From Pseudomonas pseudonitroreducens (lineage in GTDB: Bacteria; Pseudomonadota; Gammaproteobacteria; Pseudomonadales; Pseudomonadaceae), in the NCBI RefSeq assembly GCF_021603645.1, contig NZ_BQHJ01000006.1:248001-312000 (forward strand): a stretch of 64,000 bases of DNA, written 5' to 3'. Shown here in pieces: positions 10,010 to 19,078 of the stretch. Position 1 is the first letter of the stretch. Every line of letters starts with the position of its first letter. The translations under genes were made by a program, and so were the position numbers. The notes below the pieces were generated by a model, which was not told the DNA's origin, did not search any database, and was given only the letters and a program-made list of their open reading frames with translations.

Positions 10010-11260
10010 CTACTTGGCCGGCAGCGATGCCGGGGCATCGGCGGTCAGGGTGGCCGGCTCGGACTTGGGCACGATCATCATCGCCACGATCACCGCGGTG
10101 ATGCCGCCGATCAGCTTGCCGACGATCATCGGGAAGATCATCGCGGACATGTTCGCCGCGGTGAAACCCAGGTGGTCGCCCAGGGCGAAGCCGGCGGACA
10201 CGGCGAAAGCGCAGTTGATGACCTTGCCGCGGTTGTCCATCTTGCCAAACATGCCGAACATCGGGATGACGTTGGCCAAGCTCGCGACCATGCCGGCCGC
10301 GGCGTCCTTGTTCATGCCCAGCAGGTTGCCGACCTTCATCAGCGGCGTGCCGAACCAGCGGGTCAGCAGCATCACCATCGGATAGGCGCCCAGCAGCACG
10401 CAGGCGATCGAGCCGATCACCTCGATGGCGCGCATGGTTTCCCCGGGCTGGTCACCCTTGCTCATGAAGATCGGGTCGATGCCGGGGATCAGCGTCCAGC
10501 CGACGGTGTACTGCACCACGGCGGCGGCGAGGCCGACGGTGATCAGGCCGACCAGGATCTTGGCGAAGACTTCGAAGCCGGCGATGATCTTTTCCGGGCA
10601 GAACTTCAGGCCCAGGGCGATCAGCCCGGCGACGATCAGTACCGGCACCATGTTGATGAAGATCATCGCCACGGTGAACTCCACCGGCAGCCCGTTGACC
10701 TCGATGTTCGAGACCATCGCCACCAGCCCGCCGGCGATGCAGCCCAGCGGAATGGTGACGATGCCGGCCAGCGTGCCGATGGCGAGGAAGCGCCGGTCAG
10801 AGGGCTCGATGATGCCCAGCGCCACGGGGATGATGAACACCAGGGTCGGTCCCATCATCGCGCCGAGGATCAGGCCCGAGTACAGCCAGGCCGCGGTATC
10901 GCCGCCCGCCAGTTCCTTGGCCAGGAAGAACGCGCCCATGTCGTTGGCCAGCAGGGTGCCGGCGAACATCGCCGGGCTGGCGCCGACGCTTTCATAAAGC
11001 GGTATCACCAGCGGCCCGAGCAGCGTGGCGAGCACCGGCGCCAGCGCGGTGATGCCAACCATCGCCAGGCCCAGGGCGCCCATGGCCATGAAGCCTTCCT
11101 CGAATTGCGAGCCGGCCCCCTCGATGCTCCGGCCAACCTTGCCCAGGCCGATCAGGCCGAGGACCTTCGCCGATCCGCCGAACTGGCCGAATATCCGGTC
11201 AACCGCTGCGATCAGCAGGAAGACCATCATGACGACCATGATGATTTCATTGATGCTCAT
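10010..11260 (-). CDS. eutH: EutH, ethanolamine permease of the inner membrane
   Basis: EutH imports protonated ethanolamine when the external concentration or pH is low. The protein has 416 residues and is almost wholly hydrophobic with about 10-11 membrane segments. It has EutH-family stretches such as MSINEIIMVVMMVFLLIAAV, SQFEEGFMAMGALGLAMVGI, LLANDMGAFFLAKELAGGD, SNIEVNGLPVEFTVAMIFIN and AMIFPMIVGKLIGGITAV. It lies between eutG and eutA as in enterics. Confidence 0.96.
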   Translation of the reverse strand: MSINEIIMVVMMVFLLIAAVDRIFGQFGGSAKVLGLIGLGKVGRSIEGAGSQFEEGFMAMGALGLAMVGITALAPVLATLLGPLVIPLYESVGASPAMFAGTLLANDMGAFFLAKELAGGDTAAWLYSGLILGAMMGPTLVFIIPVALGIIEPSDRRFLAIGTLAGIVTIPLGCIAGGLVAMVSNIEVNGLPVEFTVAMIFINMVPVLIVAGLIALGLKFCPEKIIAGFEVFAKILVGLITVGLAAAVVQYTVGWTLIPGIDPIFMSKGDQPGETMRAIEVIGSIACVLLGAYPMVMLLTRWFGTPLMKVGNLLGMNKDAAAGMVASLANVIPMFGMFGKMDNRGKVINCAFAVSAGFALGDHLGFTAANMSAMIFPMIVGKLIGGITAVIVAMMIVPKSEPATLTADAPASLPAK

Positions 11261-11308
11261 GACTGCTACTGCTCCTGAACGACTTTTAATTCCTTCGCGG
11301 CAGCCGCC

Positions 11309-12508
11309 TCAGCGCTGCCAGGCATCCTGGTAAATCCCGATGATCTGTGGCGCGCTGGCGGAGCGCGGGTTGCCGGCCAGGCAAAGGTCCTGCAGGGTTA
11401 CTTCGGCAAGGGCGGCGAAGTCTTCGCGCAGCACGCCGAAGGAGGCCAGGGCGCGCCCGGCGCCAACCTCGTCGATCAACTGCTGCACCGCCGCGATGCT
11501 CGCTTCGCTATCCAGCGTGTCGCGGGTCAGGGCGTGGCCGATCTCGCCGTAGGCGCGCTTGCAGACCAGCTGGTTGAAGCGCATCACCGCCGGCAACATC
11601 AGCGCGTTGGCCTGCCCGTGGGGAATGCCGTAGCGCGCGCCGAGCGGGTGGGCGGTGGCGTGGCACAGGCCCAGGCCGGAGTTGGCGAACGCCATGCCGG
11701 CCATGTAGGAGGCGAGCATCATCGACTCGCGGGCGGCGATGTTGCCGCCCTGCCCCACCGCCAGCGGCAGGGCCTCGCCGATCAGTGCCACGGCGCGCAA
11801 GGCCAGGCCCTGGGTCAGCGGTGTGGCCGTGGGCGAGACGTAGGCCTCGATGGCATGGGTCAAGGCATCGATGCCGGTGGTGGCGGTGACGCCCGGCGGC
11901 ACACCTATGGTCAGGCAGGCGTCGATGATCGCCAGGTCGGGAATCAGGTCGCTGTGGACCAGCACCTGCTTCACCTGGCGCAGGCTGTCGGTGATGACCG
12001 CGACATTGGTCGCCTCGGAGCCGGTGCCGGCCGTGGTCGGCACCGCGATCAGCGGTACGCGGCGGCGCACCGCACGGCCATCCTGGCCCAGGCTGCCGAG
12101 GTCGTGGCCCGGGTTGGCGGCGAGCATGGCGGTGACCTTCGCCGCGTCCAGTACCGAACCGCCTCCGAAGGCCAGCACGCCATCGCAATGGGCGGCGAGC
12201 AGTTGCCGGCTGGCGGCTTCCACGGTTTCGCTGTGCGGCTCGCCGCCGGGATAGATCAGGTATTCGCAGACCACGCCGGCATCTTCCAGCGAGCGCAAGA
12301 GCCCCTGGTCCAGGCCGTGCTCGTGCAGCAGGCCATCGACCATCACGAAGACCCGGCTGATGCCGCAGGCCTGGATCGCTTCGCTGGCGCGCACGATGGC
12401 GCCGGAGCCGATGTAGGTGCTGGGCGGCACACGGAATTCGCGCACGGCGCGAGCATTGAGCATATCGAGGGCGCGGTAGATGACCCGCCCGACATCCTGA
12501 GCATTCAT
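11309..12508 (-). CDS. eutG: EutG, iron-containing alcohol dehydrogenase
   Basis: EutG reduces acetaldehyde to ethanol, regenerating NAD+ inside the microcompartment. The protein has 399 residues. Family motifs are FGGGSVLDAAKVTA (nucleotide binding), AVPTTAGTGSEATNVAVI, TGIDALTHAIEAYVS and GLCHATAHPLGARYGIPHGQ, the last two holding the metal-binding His residues. The N-terminal helix (VGRVIYRALDMLNARAV) resembles a microcompartment targeting peptide. The start overlaps the eutJ stop by 4 nt. Confidence 0.95.
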   Translation of the reverse strand: MNAQDVGRVIYRALDMLNARAVREFRVPPSTYIGSGAIVRASEAIQACGISRVFVMVDGLLHEHGLDQGLLRSLEDAGVVCEYLIYPGGEPHSETVEAASRQLLAAHCDGVLAFGGGSVLDAAKVTAMLAANPGHDLGSLGQDGRAVRRRVPLIAVPTTAGTGSEATNVAVITDSLRQVKQVLVHSDLIPDLAIIDACLTIGVPPGVTATTGIDALTHAIEAYVSPTATPLTQGLALRAVALIGEALPLAVGQGGNIAARESMMLASYMAGMAFANSGLGLCHATAHPLGARYGIPHGQANALMLPAVMRFNQLVCKRAYGEIGHALTRDTLDSEASIAAVQQLIDEVGAGRALASFGVLREDFAALAEVTLQDLCLAGNPRSASAPQIIGIYQDAWQR

Positions 12509-13347
12509 CGCGAAGCTCCTTGTGTTTCCCGCAGGCCGCAGCTGGCAATGGCCAATGGCGTGGTGAACAGTGGCGGCGCGGGCAGCACCACGCGCTGGGC
12601 GGGGAAAGCGGCAGCGAACAACGACTGCACGCCGGGCAGGGCGCAGGAACCACCGGAGAGGTAGATTTCCGCCACCTCGAAACCCGTCAGATGCTCGCGG
12701 ACGATGTCGCTCATCTTTTCGAACACCGGCCGCACCAGCGGCCAGAGCGTTTCGCCGTCCGCGCGCTTGCGCTGCTCGGCTTCCTCCAGCGACACCTTGA
12801 GATGGCCGGCCAGCACCAGGCTGATGTGATGCCCGCCGGTGGGTTCGTCTGCGGAGTGGATGACCTTGCCATCGCGCACGATGGCCACGCCGGTGGTGCC
12901 GCCGCCGATGTCGACCACGGCGGCACTTTCCAGCTGCAGCATGCGGGCGACGGCGGAGGGTTCGTCGATCACGCAGCTGACATCCAGGCCCGCCGCTTCC
13001 AGCACGTTGATCGAGATGCGCGGCTCGGTGCCCGGCGGATAGGAAGTCGCTGCCTGGGTGAAACGCACGCCCAGTTGCTCCTGCAGGCTGTCCAGTTGCC
13101 GGCGCACGATGTTCACCGCGCCGAAGAAGTCCCAGACCACGCCGTCGCGTACCACGTCGGCCCAGTCCAGGCGCACCGCGACCGGCAGGCCATCGGCGTC
13201 GAGCACCATCGACACCACGTCACAGGTGCCCAGGTCGATGCCCAGGGTCAGTGGCCCCGGCTCGACGACGGCCTGCTCGGGCTCGGACAGGTAGAAGGCT
13301 GCACGCCGCAGGCGTGGCAGCAGCCATTGCTGCAGATCGCGTTGCAT
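12505..13347 (-). CDS. eutJ: EutJ, actin/Hsp70-fold accessory protein
   Basis: EutJ is an ATPase-fold protein, called a chaperonin-like factor, whose exact job in Eut microcompartments is not settled. It has 280 residues with phosphate-1 motif LGIDLGTCDVVSMVLD, the middle motif VVDIGGGTTGVAIVRDGK, and the adenosine motif YLSGGSCALPG. The EutJ family marker TSYPPGTEPR is present. It follows eutE after 7 nt and overlaps eutG by 4 nt. Confidence 0.94.
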   Translation of the reverse strand: MQRDLQQWLLPRLRRAAFYLSEPEQAVVEPGPLTLGIDLGTCDVVSMVLDADGLPVAVRLDWADVVRDGVVWDFFGAVNIVRRQLDSLQEQLGVRFTQAATSYPPGTEPRISINVLEAAGLDVSCVIDEPSAVARMLQLESAAVVDIGGGTTGVAIVRDGKVIHSADEPTGGHHISLVLAGHLKVSLEEAEQRKRADGETLWPLVRPVFEKMSDIVREHLTGFEVAEIYLSGGSCALPGVQSLFAAAFPAQRVVLPAPPLFTTPLAIASCGLRETQGASR

Positions 13348-13354
13348 GGCGGCC

Positions 13355-14779
13355 TCAGACGATGCGCAGTTGATCGACCATGACGCAGCGACGCAGGCGC
13401 ACGAAGGTCCGCGCCGAGGTCACGCCTTCGCCGGTGGGCGTGGTGATGGTCATGGTGGTCCAGCCTTCGCCGCCAAAGCCCAGGCCGGCGATGCACGGGC
13501 CGTTCTTGACGAAGATGCTGGTGTCGATGGCGTTGGCCATGCGGTCCAGGTTGCGCAGGTTGCTCGAATGCATGGCGGCGGTGTGGTGGCAGCCGCCTTC
13601 GAGCTTCACCGCCAGGTCGATGGCCTGGTCGACGTTGGTCACGCGCACCAGCGGCAGCACCGGCATCATCATTTCGGTGATGGCGAAGGGATGCTCGGCC
13701 GGGGTTTCCACCAGCAGCAGGCGGGTCGTCGCCGGCACTTGCAGGCCGATGGCCGCGGCAATCTTCACGGCGTCGCGGCCCACCCAGTCGCGGGACACCG
13801 AGCCGCGGCCGTGCTCGTCGATTTTCGGCAGCAGCAGGGGCAGCAACTGGCGAGCCTGCTCGGCGCTCAGCTCGACCGCGTCGTGCTTGAGCATCTCGGC
13901 CTTCAGGCGGTCGGCCACGCTGTCGACCACGATCAGCACCTTTTCGTCGGCGCAGATGATGTTGTTGTCGAACGAGGCGCCCCGCACGATATCGCGGCCG
14001 GCGCGGGCAAGGTCGGCAGTCTCGTCGACGACCACCGGCGGGTTGCCGGCGCCGGCCGCGATCAGGCGCTTGTCGGTGTGCTTGCGCGCGGCTTCCACCA
14101 CAGCCTCGCCGCCGGTGACCACCAGCAGGCCGATACCCGGATAGCGGAACAGGCGCTGGGCAGTCTCGATGTCGGGGGTCTTCACCGTGGTGATCAGGTT
14201 GGCCGGTGCGCCGGCGGCAACCATCGCCTCGTTGAGCAGGCTGATGGTGCGCTGCGACACGCGCCTGGCAGCCGGGTGCGGGGCGAACACCACGCTGTTG
14301 CCGGCGGCGATCATGCTGATGGCGTTGTTGATCACGGTGGCCGCGGGGTTGGTCGATGGCGTCACCGAGGCAATCACCCCCCAGGACGCGTTCTCGATCA
14401 GGGTCAGGCCGTGGTCGCCGGTCAGTACCTGCGCCTGCAGGCACTCGGTGCCGGGCGTATGCAGAGCCTGGGCGATGTTCTTGGCGGTCTTGTCGTCGAC
14501 ACGGCCCATGCCGGTCTCCTCCACCGCCAGCTCGGCCAGCTCGCGGGCATGGCGCTCGCCGGCCGCGCGAATCGCGGCGATGGCGCGATCACGCAGCGCC
14601 ACCGAATGCAGCGACTTCTGTGCCTGGGTGGCAGCGGCGACGGCGTCATCCAGCTCGAGGAAAACGCCCGGCGCGCAGGTCTCGCCCAGTGCGGGCGTCG
14701 CGTCGGTCGCGGAGCTCGCCCCTATCGAAGCGAGTACCGCCTTGACCACCTGTTCGATTTCCTTCGGGTTGATATCCAC
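13355..14779 (-). CDS. eutE: EutE, CoA-acylating acetaldehyde dehydrogenase
   Basis: EutE oxidises acetaldehyde with CoA and NAD+ to acetyl-CoA inside the microcompartment. The protein has 474 residues from a GTG start. The GTG is chosen because GAGG lies 6 nt upstream and because the first residues (DINPKEIEQVVKAVLASIG) form the known encapsulation helix of EutE; the open frame upstream has no homologous protein. Motifs are SVTPSTNPAATVINNAIS, LVVTGGEAVVEAARKHT, AGAGNPPVVVDETADLARA and GASFDNNIICADEKV with the catalytic Cys. It is nearly identical in layout to enteric EutE. Confidence 0.96.
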   Translation of the reverse strand: MDINPKEIEQVVKAVLASIGASSATDATPALGETCAPGVFLELDDAVAAATQAQKSLHSVALRDRAIAAIRAAGERHARELAELAVEETGMGRVDDKTAKNIAQALHTPGTECLQAQVLTGDHGLTLIENASWGVIASVTPSTNPAATVINNAISMIAAGNSVVFAPHPAARRVSQRTISLLNEAMVAAGAPANLITTVKTPDIETAQRLFRYPGIGLLVVTGGEAVVEAARKHTDKRLIAAGAGNPPVVVDETADLARAGRDIVRGASFDNNIICADEKVLIVVDSVADRLKAEMLKHDAVELSAEQARQLLPLLLPKIDEHGRGSVSRDWVGRDAVKIAAAIGLQVPATTRLLLVETPAEHPFAITEMMMPVLPLVRVTNVDQAIDLAVKLEGGCHHTAAMHSSNLRNLDRMANAIDTSIFVKNGPCIAGLGFGGEGWTTMTITTPTGEGVTSARTFVRLRRCVMVDQLRIV

Positions 14780-14895
14780 GTCATGCCTCACAGAATTCAG
14801 GGATGAGTCGGCCCACTCCGTCCGGCGAGGGCCAGCAGAGAGAGCGTCCAGAAAATGTCGGCGCCTGTCGGCGCTCGTGTTGTGGGGTGCAACCG

Positions 14896-15183
14896 CTACT
14901 TGCGGTAGAACACTCCGCCGTCGATCACCGCCTCGTCGACGATGCCGACCACGCACAGATCGATCGGTGCGCGTCCATCGGCGCTGGTCTGGCGCGCGGA
15001 ACTGCCGCTGGCCAACAGCACCCATTCGCCGTTACCGGCACCAATGGTGTCGGTCGCGACCTGCTGCTCGCCGGCGGGCTGGCCATCGGCACCGATGCCC
15101 TGCACCAGGAGCAAGCGATCCAGCCCGAGCCCCGGGTGCTTGACGGTGCAGACCACCTGTCCCACGACCACTGCCAGTTTCAT
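14896..15183 (-). CDS. eutN: EutN, pentameric vertex protein of the shell
   Basis: This BMC-P protein caps the vertices of the polyhedral shell. It has 95 residues with the EutN/CcmL pattern: MKLAVVVGQVVCTVKHPGL at the start, DTIGAGNGEWVLLASGSSAR in the middle and DLCVVGIVDEAVIDGG at the end. The ATG at 15183 is favoured (AAGGA 8 nt upstream) over a TTG two codons earlier. A 116-bp gap separates it from eutE. Confidence 0.96.
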   Translation of the reverse strand: MKLAVVVGQVVCTVKHPGLGLDRLLLVQGIGADGQPAGEQQVATDTIGAGNGEWVLLASGSSARQTSADGRAPIDLCVVGIVDEAVIDGGVFYRK

Positions 15184-15213
15184 TGCCAATATCCTTGCTA
15201 GGCCGCTCGCCAG

Positions 15214-15241
15214 CGTCGGTGCCCGTCGTGGGCCACCGACG
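15214..15241 (-). other. Strong intercistronic hairpin between eutM and eutN
   Basis: CGTCGGTG (15214-15221) pairs with CACCGACG (15234-15241), with a further CCC/GGG inside. It sits in the 141-bp gap just after the eutM gene and before eutN and has no T run. It is probably an mRNA processing or 3'-stabilising element. Confidence 0.5.
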
Positions 15242-15324
15242 CGGAGAGGCGGCGGGAAGTACGCGGCGCGTTATCCGGTACAAGGCGCGAAGCGCCCCTT
15301 GCACGGGACTTCGCGAACGGCCGG

Positions 15325-15618
15325 TCAATCCACCAGGCGATCGCTGGTCAGCTTGATCGGGAACACTTCTTCCAGGTCCGAGTGCGGACGCGGGATCACC
15401 TGCACCGAAACCACTTCGCCCACACGCTGGGCAGCGGCGGCGCCGGCATCGGTAGCGGCCTTGCAGGCGGCAACGTCGCCACGGACCATCGCGGTCACCA
15501 GGCCGCCACCGATCTGCTTGACGCCCACCAGCTTGACGCGGGCAGCCTTGACCATGGCGTCGGACGCTTCGATCAGCGCCACCAGGCCCTTGGTTTCAAT
15601 CATGCCTAAAGCTTCCAT
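15325..15618 (-). CDS. eutM: EutM, major hexameric BMC shell protein
   Basis: EutM is a BMC-H protein that tiles the facets of the shell. It has 97 residues, exactly the family length, with [61 protein letters not shown] and [25 protein letters not shown] lies just upstream of the ATG. It is flanked by unusually large gaps on both sides (105 bp after eutD, 141 bp before eutN). This fits separate control or stabilisation of the most abundant shell component. Confidence 0.97.
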   Translation of the reverse strand: MEALGMIETKGLVALIEASDAMVKAARVKLVGVKQIGGGLVTAMVRGDVAACKAATDAGAAAAQRVGEVVSVQVIPRPHSDLEEVFPIKLTSDRLVD

Positions 15619-15723
15619 AACTCACTCCTCACAATCGACAGCCCTTGCGGACTTCAATCGAGTGGCTGACCACTCGCCTCACCCCCGGAACGGCGGGGGC
15701 ACCGTCTGCTTCGGAACGGTCGC

Positions 15724-16725
15724 TCAGGCGACGCGCTCCACCTCCGTGGAACCGCCGCCCATCTTGCTGGCCAGCAGAACCGTCTGAATCATTTCTTCGC
15801 TCGTGCAACCGCGCGACAGGTCATGCAATGGCGCGCGCATGCCCTGCAGCATCGGGCCGATGGCGCTCATCCCACCCAGTCGCTGGGCGATCTTGTAGCC
15901 GATGTTTCCCGCCTCCAGGCTGGGGAAGACGAACACGTTGGCCGCACCGCCCAGCGGGCTGTCCGGTACCTTCAGCGCAGCTACCTGCGGGACGAAGGCG
16001 GCGTCGAACTGCAGCTCGCCATCGATGCACAACCGGGGCTGGCGTTGGCGTACCAGGGCACAGGCCTCGCGAACCGCATCGGCATCGGGATGCCGCGCAC
16101 TGCCATTACTGGAGAACGACAGCATCGCCACCCGCGCCGGCTCGCCGGTCACGCGTTCGAAGCTGGCCGCCGAGCTGATGGCGATGTCCGCCAGTTGCTC
16201 CACCGTCGGCCGTGGCACCACGCCGCAATCGGCGAAGCCCAGTACCTGGCCGTCGCCCGGAGGCAACATGAAGAACACCGAGGACAGTGTCCGGTTGCCC
16301 GGCTCCAGGCCCACCACGCGCAGCCCGGCGCGCAGTACGTCGGCGGTGGAACTCAGGTTGCCGGCAATGCACAGGTCGACCTGCCCGGCCTCCAGCATCG
16401 CCGCGGCAAACCACAGCGGATTGCCCAGCTGCTCCAGCGATTGCTCCGGGGTCAGGCGGCTCTGACGCTGCGCCAGGCTTTCGGCGAAACGCTGGCGCCA
16501 CGGCGAGTGACGCGGATCGAGCACCGGCACCTGGCCGAGATGGATACGCCGCTCCAGGCAATAGCTGCGCAGGGCGAAGGGGTCCGCGACCAGCAATGGC
16601 TCGGCCAGCCCTTCGGACTTGAGGTACTGCGCGGCCTCGATAGCCCGGCGGTCCAGGGCGTCGGGGAAAACCACCCGCGGCGGATTCAGCCGGGCAGCCC
16701 GGCGACACTCATCGATCAGGCTCAC
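15724..16725 (-). CDS. eutD: EutD, phosphate acetyltransferase
   Basis: EutD converts acetyl-CoA and phosphate to acetyl-phosphate and recycles CoA inside the microcompartment. The protein is the short catalytic form of 333 residues, without the extra N-terminal domains of housekeeping Pta. Motifs include [70 protein letters not shown] and [19 protein letters not shown]. Its ATG overlaps the eutT stop (ATGA). A 105-bp gap with small hairpins separates it from eutM. Confidence 0.95.
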   Translation of the reverse strand: MSLIDECRRAARLNPPRVVFPDALDRRAIEAAQYLKSEGLAEPLLVADPFALRSYCLERRIHLGQVPVLDPRHSPWRQRFAESLAQRQSRLTPEQSLEQLGNPLWFAAAMLEAGQVDLCIAGNLSSTADVLRAGLRVVGLEPGNRTLSSVFFMLPPGDGQVLGFADCGVVPRPTVEQLADIAISSAASFERVTGEPARVAMLSFSSNGSARHPDADAVREACALVRQRQPRLCIDGELQFDAAFVPQVAALKVPDSPLGGAANVFVFPSLEAGNIGYKIAQRLGGMSAIGPMLQGMRAPLHDLSRGCTSEEMIQTVLLASKMGGGSTEVERVA

Positions 16726-17555
16726 GGCCGCTCTCCTTCGACACGCTCGCGCAGCGTCTGGCTGTTCGGCCAGGGCTTGCCACGCAGATTCATTGCACTC
16801 ATCAGCATCGCCACATAGAGGGCACTGGAGAGTCGGTTCAGCACGTGCAGCAGGTCCGCGCGGCGGACCTGGAAACCGGGTGCGGTGAACACCTGGGCCG
16901 CGCTGATTTCCACTTCACGCACCTTGGCGCGCAACAGGTTGAGCAAGGCCGCCGGACGGCCGAGGCCCAGTTCGGGGACGACATGGTCATGCCCCAGGTA
17001 TTTCAGCGGCGCGTGGGAAATCCGGTGGATGAGCGCGTCGTCCAGCCCGCCCACCGTGAAACCGGCCAAGGGTTCATCGACGGCGTCGGCGCGCATCAGT
17101 TGCCCCAGCACCGAGCGGATATCGGCGAGCCACAGGGCCAGCTCGCTCGGCTCGCGCAACTCCACCTGCAGCCAGACGGCCAGCGCGATCGCCGCATCCA
17201 GCTCAGCGCGAAAACGCAGGCGCGGGTCGCTCTTGGCAACCAGCTCGGTGGCGCTCAGGTGCGTCATTCCCGCCGGCTTGCGCTCGGGGGCGTGGCCACA
17301 CAGCTGGCAGCAAGCGCGCGGTTTCTCGGCGCTGCCGGTGAGCCCGTGCACGGGTTGCAGCTGGGCGCCCTCCTCGCCTTGTACTTCACGGTAGAGGCGC
17401 CCCTGCTCATCGAGGAACTTCACCGAAAGCCGCCGCTCTTCGATCAGCGTGCGGGCGGCCGGCGTCAGCCTCGCGTCGGCCGGCAGGCGCAGCTCGGTGC
17501 CCTCGCTCAGGCCGTGGCGCTCGCGCAACCAGGTTTCGGTGATGAAGGTGCTCAT
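16722..17555 (-). CDS. eutT: EutT, ATP:cob(I)alamin adenosyltransferase
   Basis: EutT makes adenosylcobalamin for ethanolamine ammonia-lyase. The protein has 277 residues from the ATG at 17555. It carries the metal-binding HX11CCXXC motif diagnostic of EutT: His70, Cys82, Cys83 and Cys86 (sequence ACCQLCGHA). The remainder is a helical adenosyltransferase domain ([60 protein letters not shown]). It starts 7 nt after eutQ and overlaps eutD by 4 nt. Pairing it with PduS in one operon is unusual. Confidence 0.95.
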   Translation of the reverse strand: MSTFITETWLRERHGLSEGTELRLPADARLTPAARTLIEERRLSVKFLDEQGRLYREVQGEEGAQLQPVHGLTGSAEKPRACCQLCGHAPERKPAGMTHLSATELVAKSDPRLRFRAELDAAIALAVWLQVELREPSELALWLADIRSVLGQLMRADAVDEPLAGFTVGGLDDALIHRISHAPLKYLGHDHVVPELGLGRPAALLNLLRAKVREVEISAAQVFTAPGFQVRRADLLHVLNRLSSALYVAMLMSAMNLRGKPWPNSQTLRERVEGERP

Positions 17556-17562
17556 GGCTGCC

Positions 17563-18276
17563 TCACTGTTCCTGCCAGTTGGCCGGCCAGGCCACATAAA
17601 GGAAGCGCACGCGGCTGGGCGTACCGAACTCGATGTGGCTGCCCTTGGGAATGAACAGCACATCGCCTGGCCTGCCGATCAGCGTCTCGCCGTTCTGGCG
17701 AATGTGCAGCTCGCCTTCAAGCACCAGGTCAACCTCGTCGTAGTTCAGCGTCCAGGGGAAGAAGGCGTTCTCCCACTGCATGAAGCCGGCGCCCATGCTG
17801 CTGCCATCTTCGCTGCCGACCACGTCGGTGATACCGATCTGGCCACCGCCCTCGACGCCATCCAGCAGGCCGAAGCGCACCGAGTCACCCTTGACCAGCT
17901 TGATCCCGCCCGAACCGGTGCGGGCCTCGAACCCGGCCTGCGCGGCGCTGGCCTGGGCAGGGCCAGCCTGGGCGGCTTTGCGCACGAATTGCTCCACCAG
18001 GGCTTCATCCACACCGGCCGGCAGCCGCGCCATGACCGCGGCGCGAATCTGTGCCAGGTCGTTTTCACCGGCAATCCCTGGGGTCTCCTGCTTCTCGACG
18101 GTCATCGCGGGTTGCGCGGTCACGCCGACCACCCGCTCGATGAGTGCCAGCCCCGCTTCCTCGGCGATCATTCGCGCCTCGGGTGTGACGATGCAGTGCG
18201 GCAACTCGACCTGCAGCGCAGTCTGGCCGGCAGCGACGGCCTCGCGGATGGTCCCGGCGGTAATCAGCTTCTTCAT
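17563..18276 (-). CDS. eutQ: EutQ, cupin-fold acetate kinase-type protein
   Basis: EutQ is needed for anoxic growth on ethanolamine in Salmonella and was reported to have acetate kinase activity. The protein has 237 residues. The N-terminal part (MKKLITAGTIREAVAAGQT) resembles a targeting peptide plus EutP/EutQ-specific region. The C-terminal half is a cupin barrel (FMQWENAFFPWTLNYDEVDL, VLEGELHIRQNGETLIGRPG, DVLFIPKGSHIEFGTPSRVR). It overlaps eutP by 4 nt and precedes eutT. Confidence 0.95.
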   Translation of the reverse strand: MKKLITAGTIREAVAAGQTALQVELPHCIVTPEARMIAEEAGLALIERVVGVTAQPAMTVEKQETPGIAGENDLAQIRAAVMARLPAGVDEALVEQFVRKAAQAGPAQASAAQAGFEARTGSGGIKLVKGDSVRFGLLDGVEGGGQIGITDVVGSEDGSSMGAGFMQWENAFFPWTLNYDEVDLVLEGELHIRQNGETLIGRPGDVLFIPKGSHIEFGTPSRVRFLYVAWPANWQEQ

Positions 18277-18740
18277 TTCAACTCTTCCTCGATCCGATGG
18301 CCTTCGCTCAGCAGTTGGCGCAAGCGTTCAATGCTGGCGGGGTCGTCGCGCGTGGTATGGACAAAGGGGCCTTCGATGCCGTGGCGCCGCAGCAGGCTCT
18401 CGACGGCGGGCAGATCGACACCGGGCAGGTCGCACTTGCTGATCACCGCGAGCACGCGCTTGCCGGCATGGATGTCCAGCAGGCCCGGCGGCAACCGGCA
18501 TTCGTTCGAGTCGGCCGGGTGCACGTAGACCAGCACGTCGACGTCATCGGTACTGGTGATCAGCGCGCGATAAAGACGCGGATGGCTGACGAATTCGCCG
18601 GGGGTATCCAGCGCGCCACAGGGGTCGTAATCCAGCGCCTGGGTCTTGCGGGCGGCTTCGTCGCGCCCGCGCAGTGCATTGAACAGGGTGGTCTTGCCGG
18701 CTCCGACGCCACCCACCAGGGCGTATCGCAAGGTGCTCAT
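18273..18740 (-). CDS. eutP: EutP, P-loop acetate kinase/GTPase-like protein
   Basis: EutP is a small P-loop protein reported, like EutQ, to have acetate kinase activity. It has about 155 residues. The Walker A motif GGVGAGKTTLFNAL is at the N-terminus, a Walker B-like LDTPGEFVSHPRLY around 45-60, and ISKCDLPG is the NKxD-type motif in altered form. The second of two tandem ATGs is chosen because GGAG lies 6 nt before it; the first overlaps the eutS stop by 1 nt. Confidence 0.92.
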   Translation of the reverse strand: MSTLRYALVGGVGAGKTTLFNALRGRDEAARKTQALDYDPCGALDTPGEFVSHPRLYRALITSTDDVDVLVYVHPADSNECRLPPGLLDIHAGKRVLAVISKCDLPGVDLPAVESLLRRHGIEGPFVHTTRDDPASIERLRQLLSEGHRIEEELK

Positions 18741-18742
18741 CA

Positions 18743-19078
18743 TCAGCTCCGGGTGACCGTGCAGACGCTGTAGTCGAGCAGCCGGCCCAGCGCCTCGCAG
18801 GTCCGCTGCAACGCCTCTTCCACCGCGCCGACGCTGCCGTGCAACACCAGGGCGCCGCTGAAGCGATCGAGGAAACCGATCTGCACGTCGGCCGCCTTGG
18901 TGGCGAAGTCACCGGCGATCATCGCGGTCTCTCCGGGGGTCAGCGTCATGATGCCGATGGCCTGAGCGCCGGGGACGCCGATTTTGCTCGAGAGGTCTTC
19001 CTGCGGATGGGCGATCAGGTGCGCCAGGGTGACCTGCTTCCCCGGTACAAACTCCTGGATGATTCGCTCTCTGGACAT
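18743..19078 (-). CDS. eutS: EutS, bent-hexamer BMC shell protein
   Basis: This is the first gene of the eut operon. EutS is a circularly permuted BMC-H protein whose bent hexamer is thought to form shell edges. It has 111 residues with the EutS/PduU pattern: [20 protein letters not shown] at the N-terminal beta-barrel, [40 protein letters not shown] and [18 protein letters not shown] lies 8 nt before the ATG. It is divergent from btuB. Confidence 0.96.
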   Translation of the reverse strand: MSRERIIQEFVPGKQVTLAHLIAHPQEDLSSKIGVPGAQAIGIMTLTPGETAMIAGDFATKAADVQIGFLDRFSGALVLHGSVGAVEEALQRTCEALGRLLDYSVCTVTRS

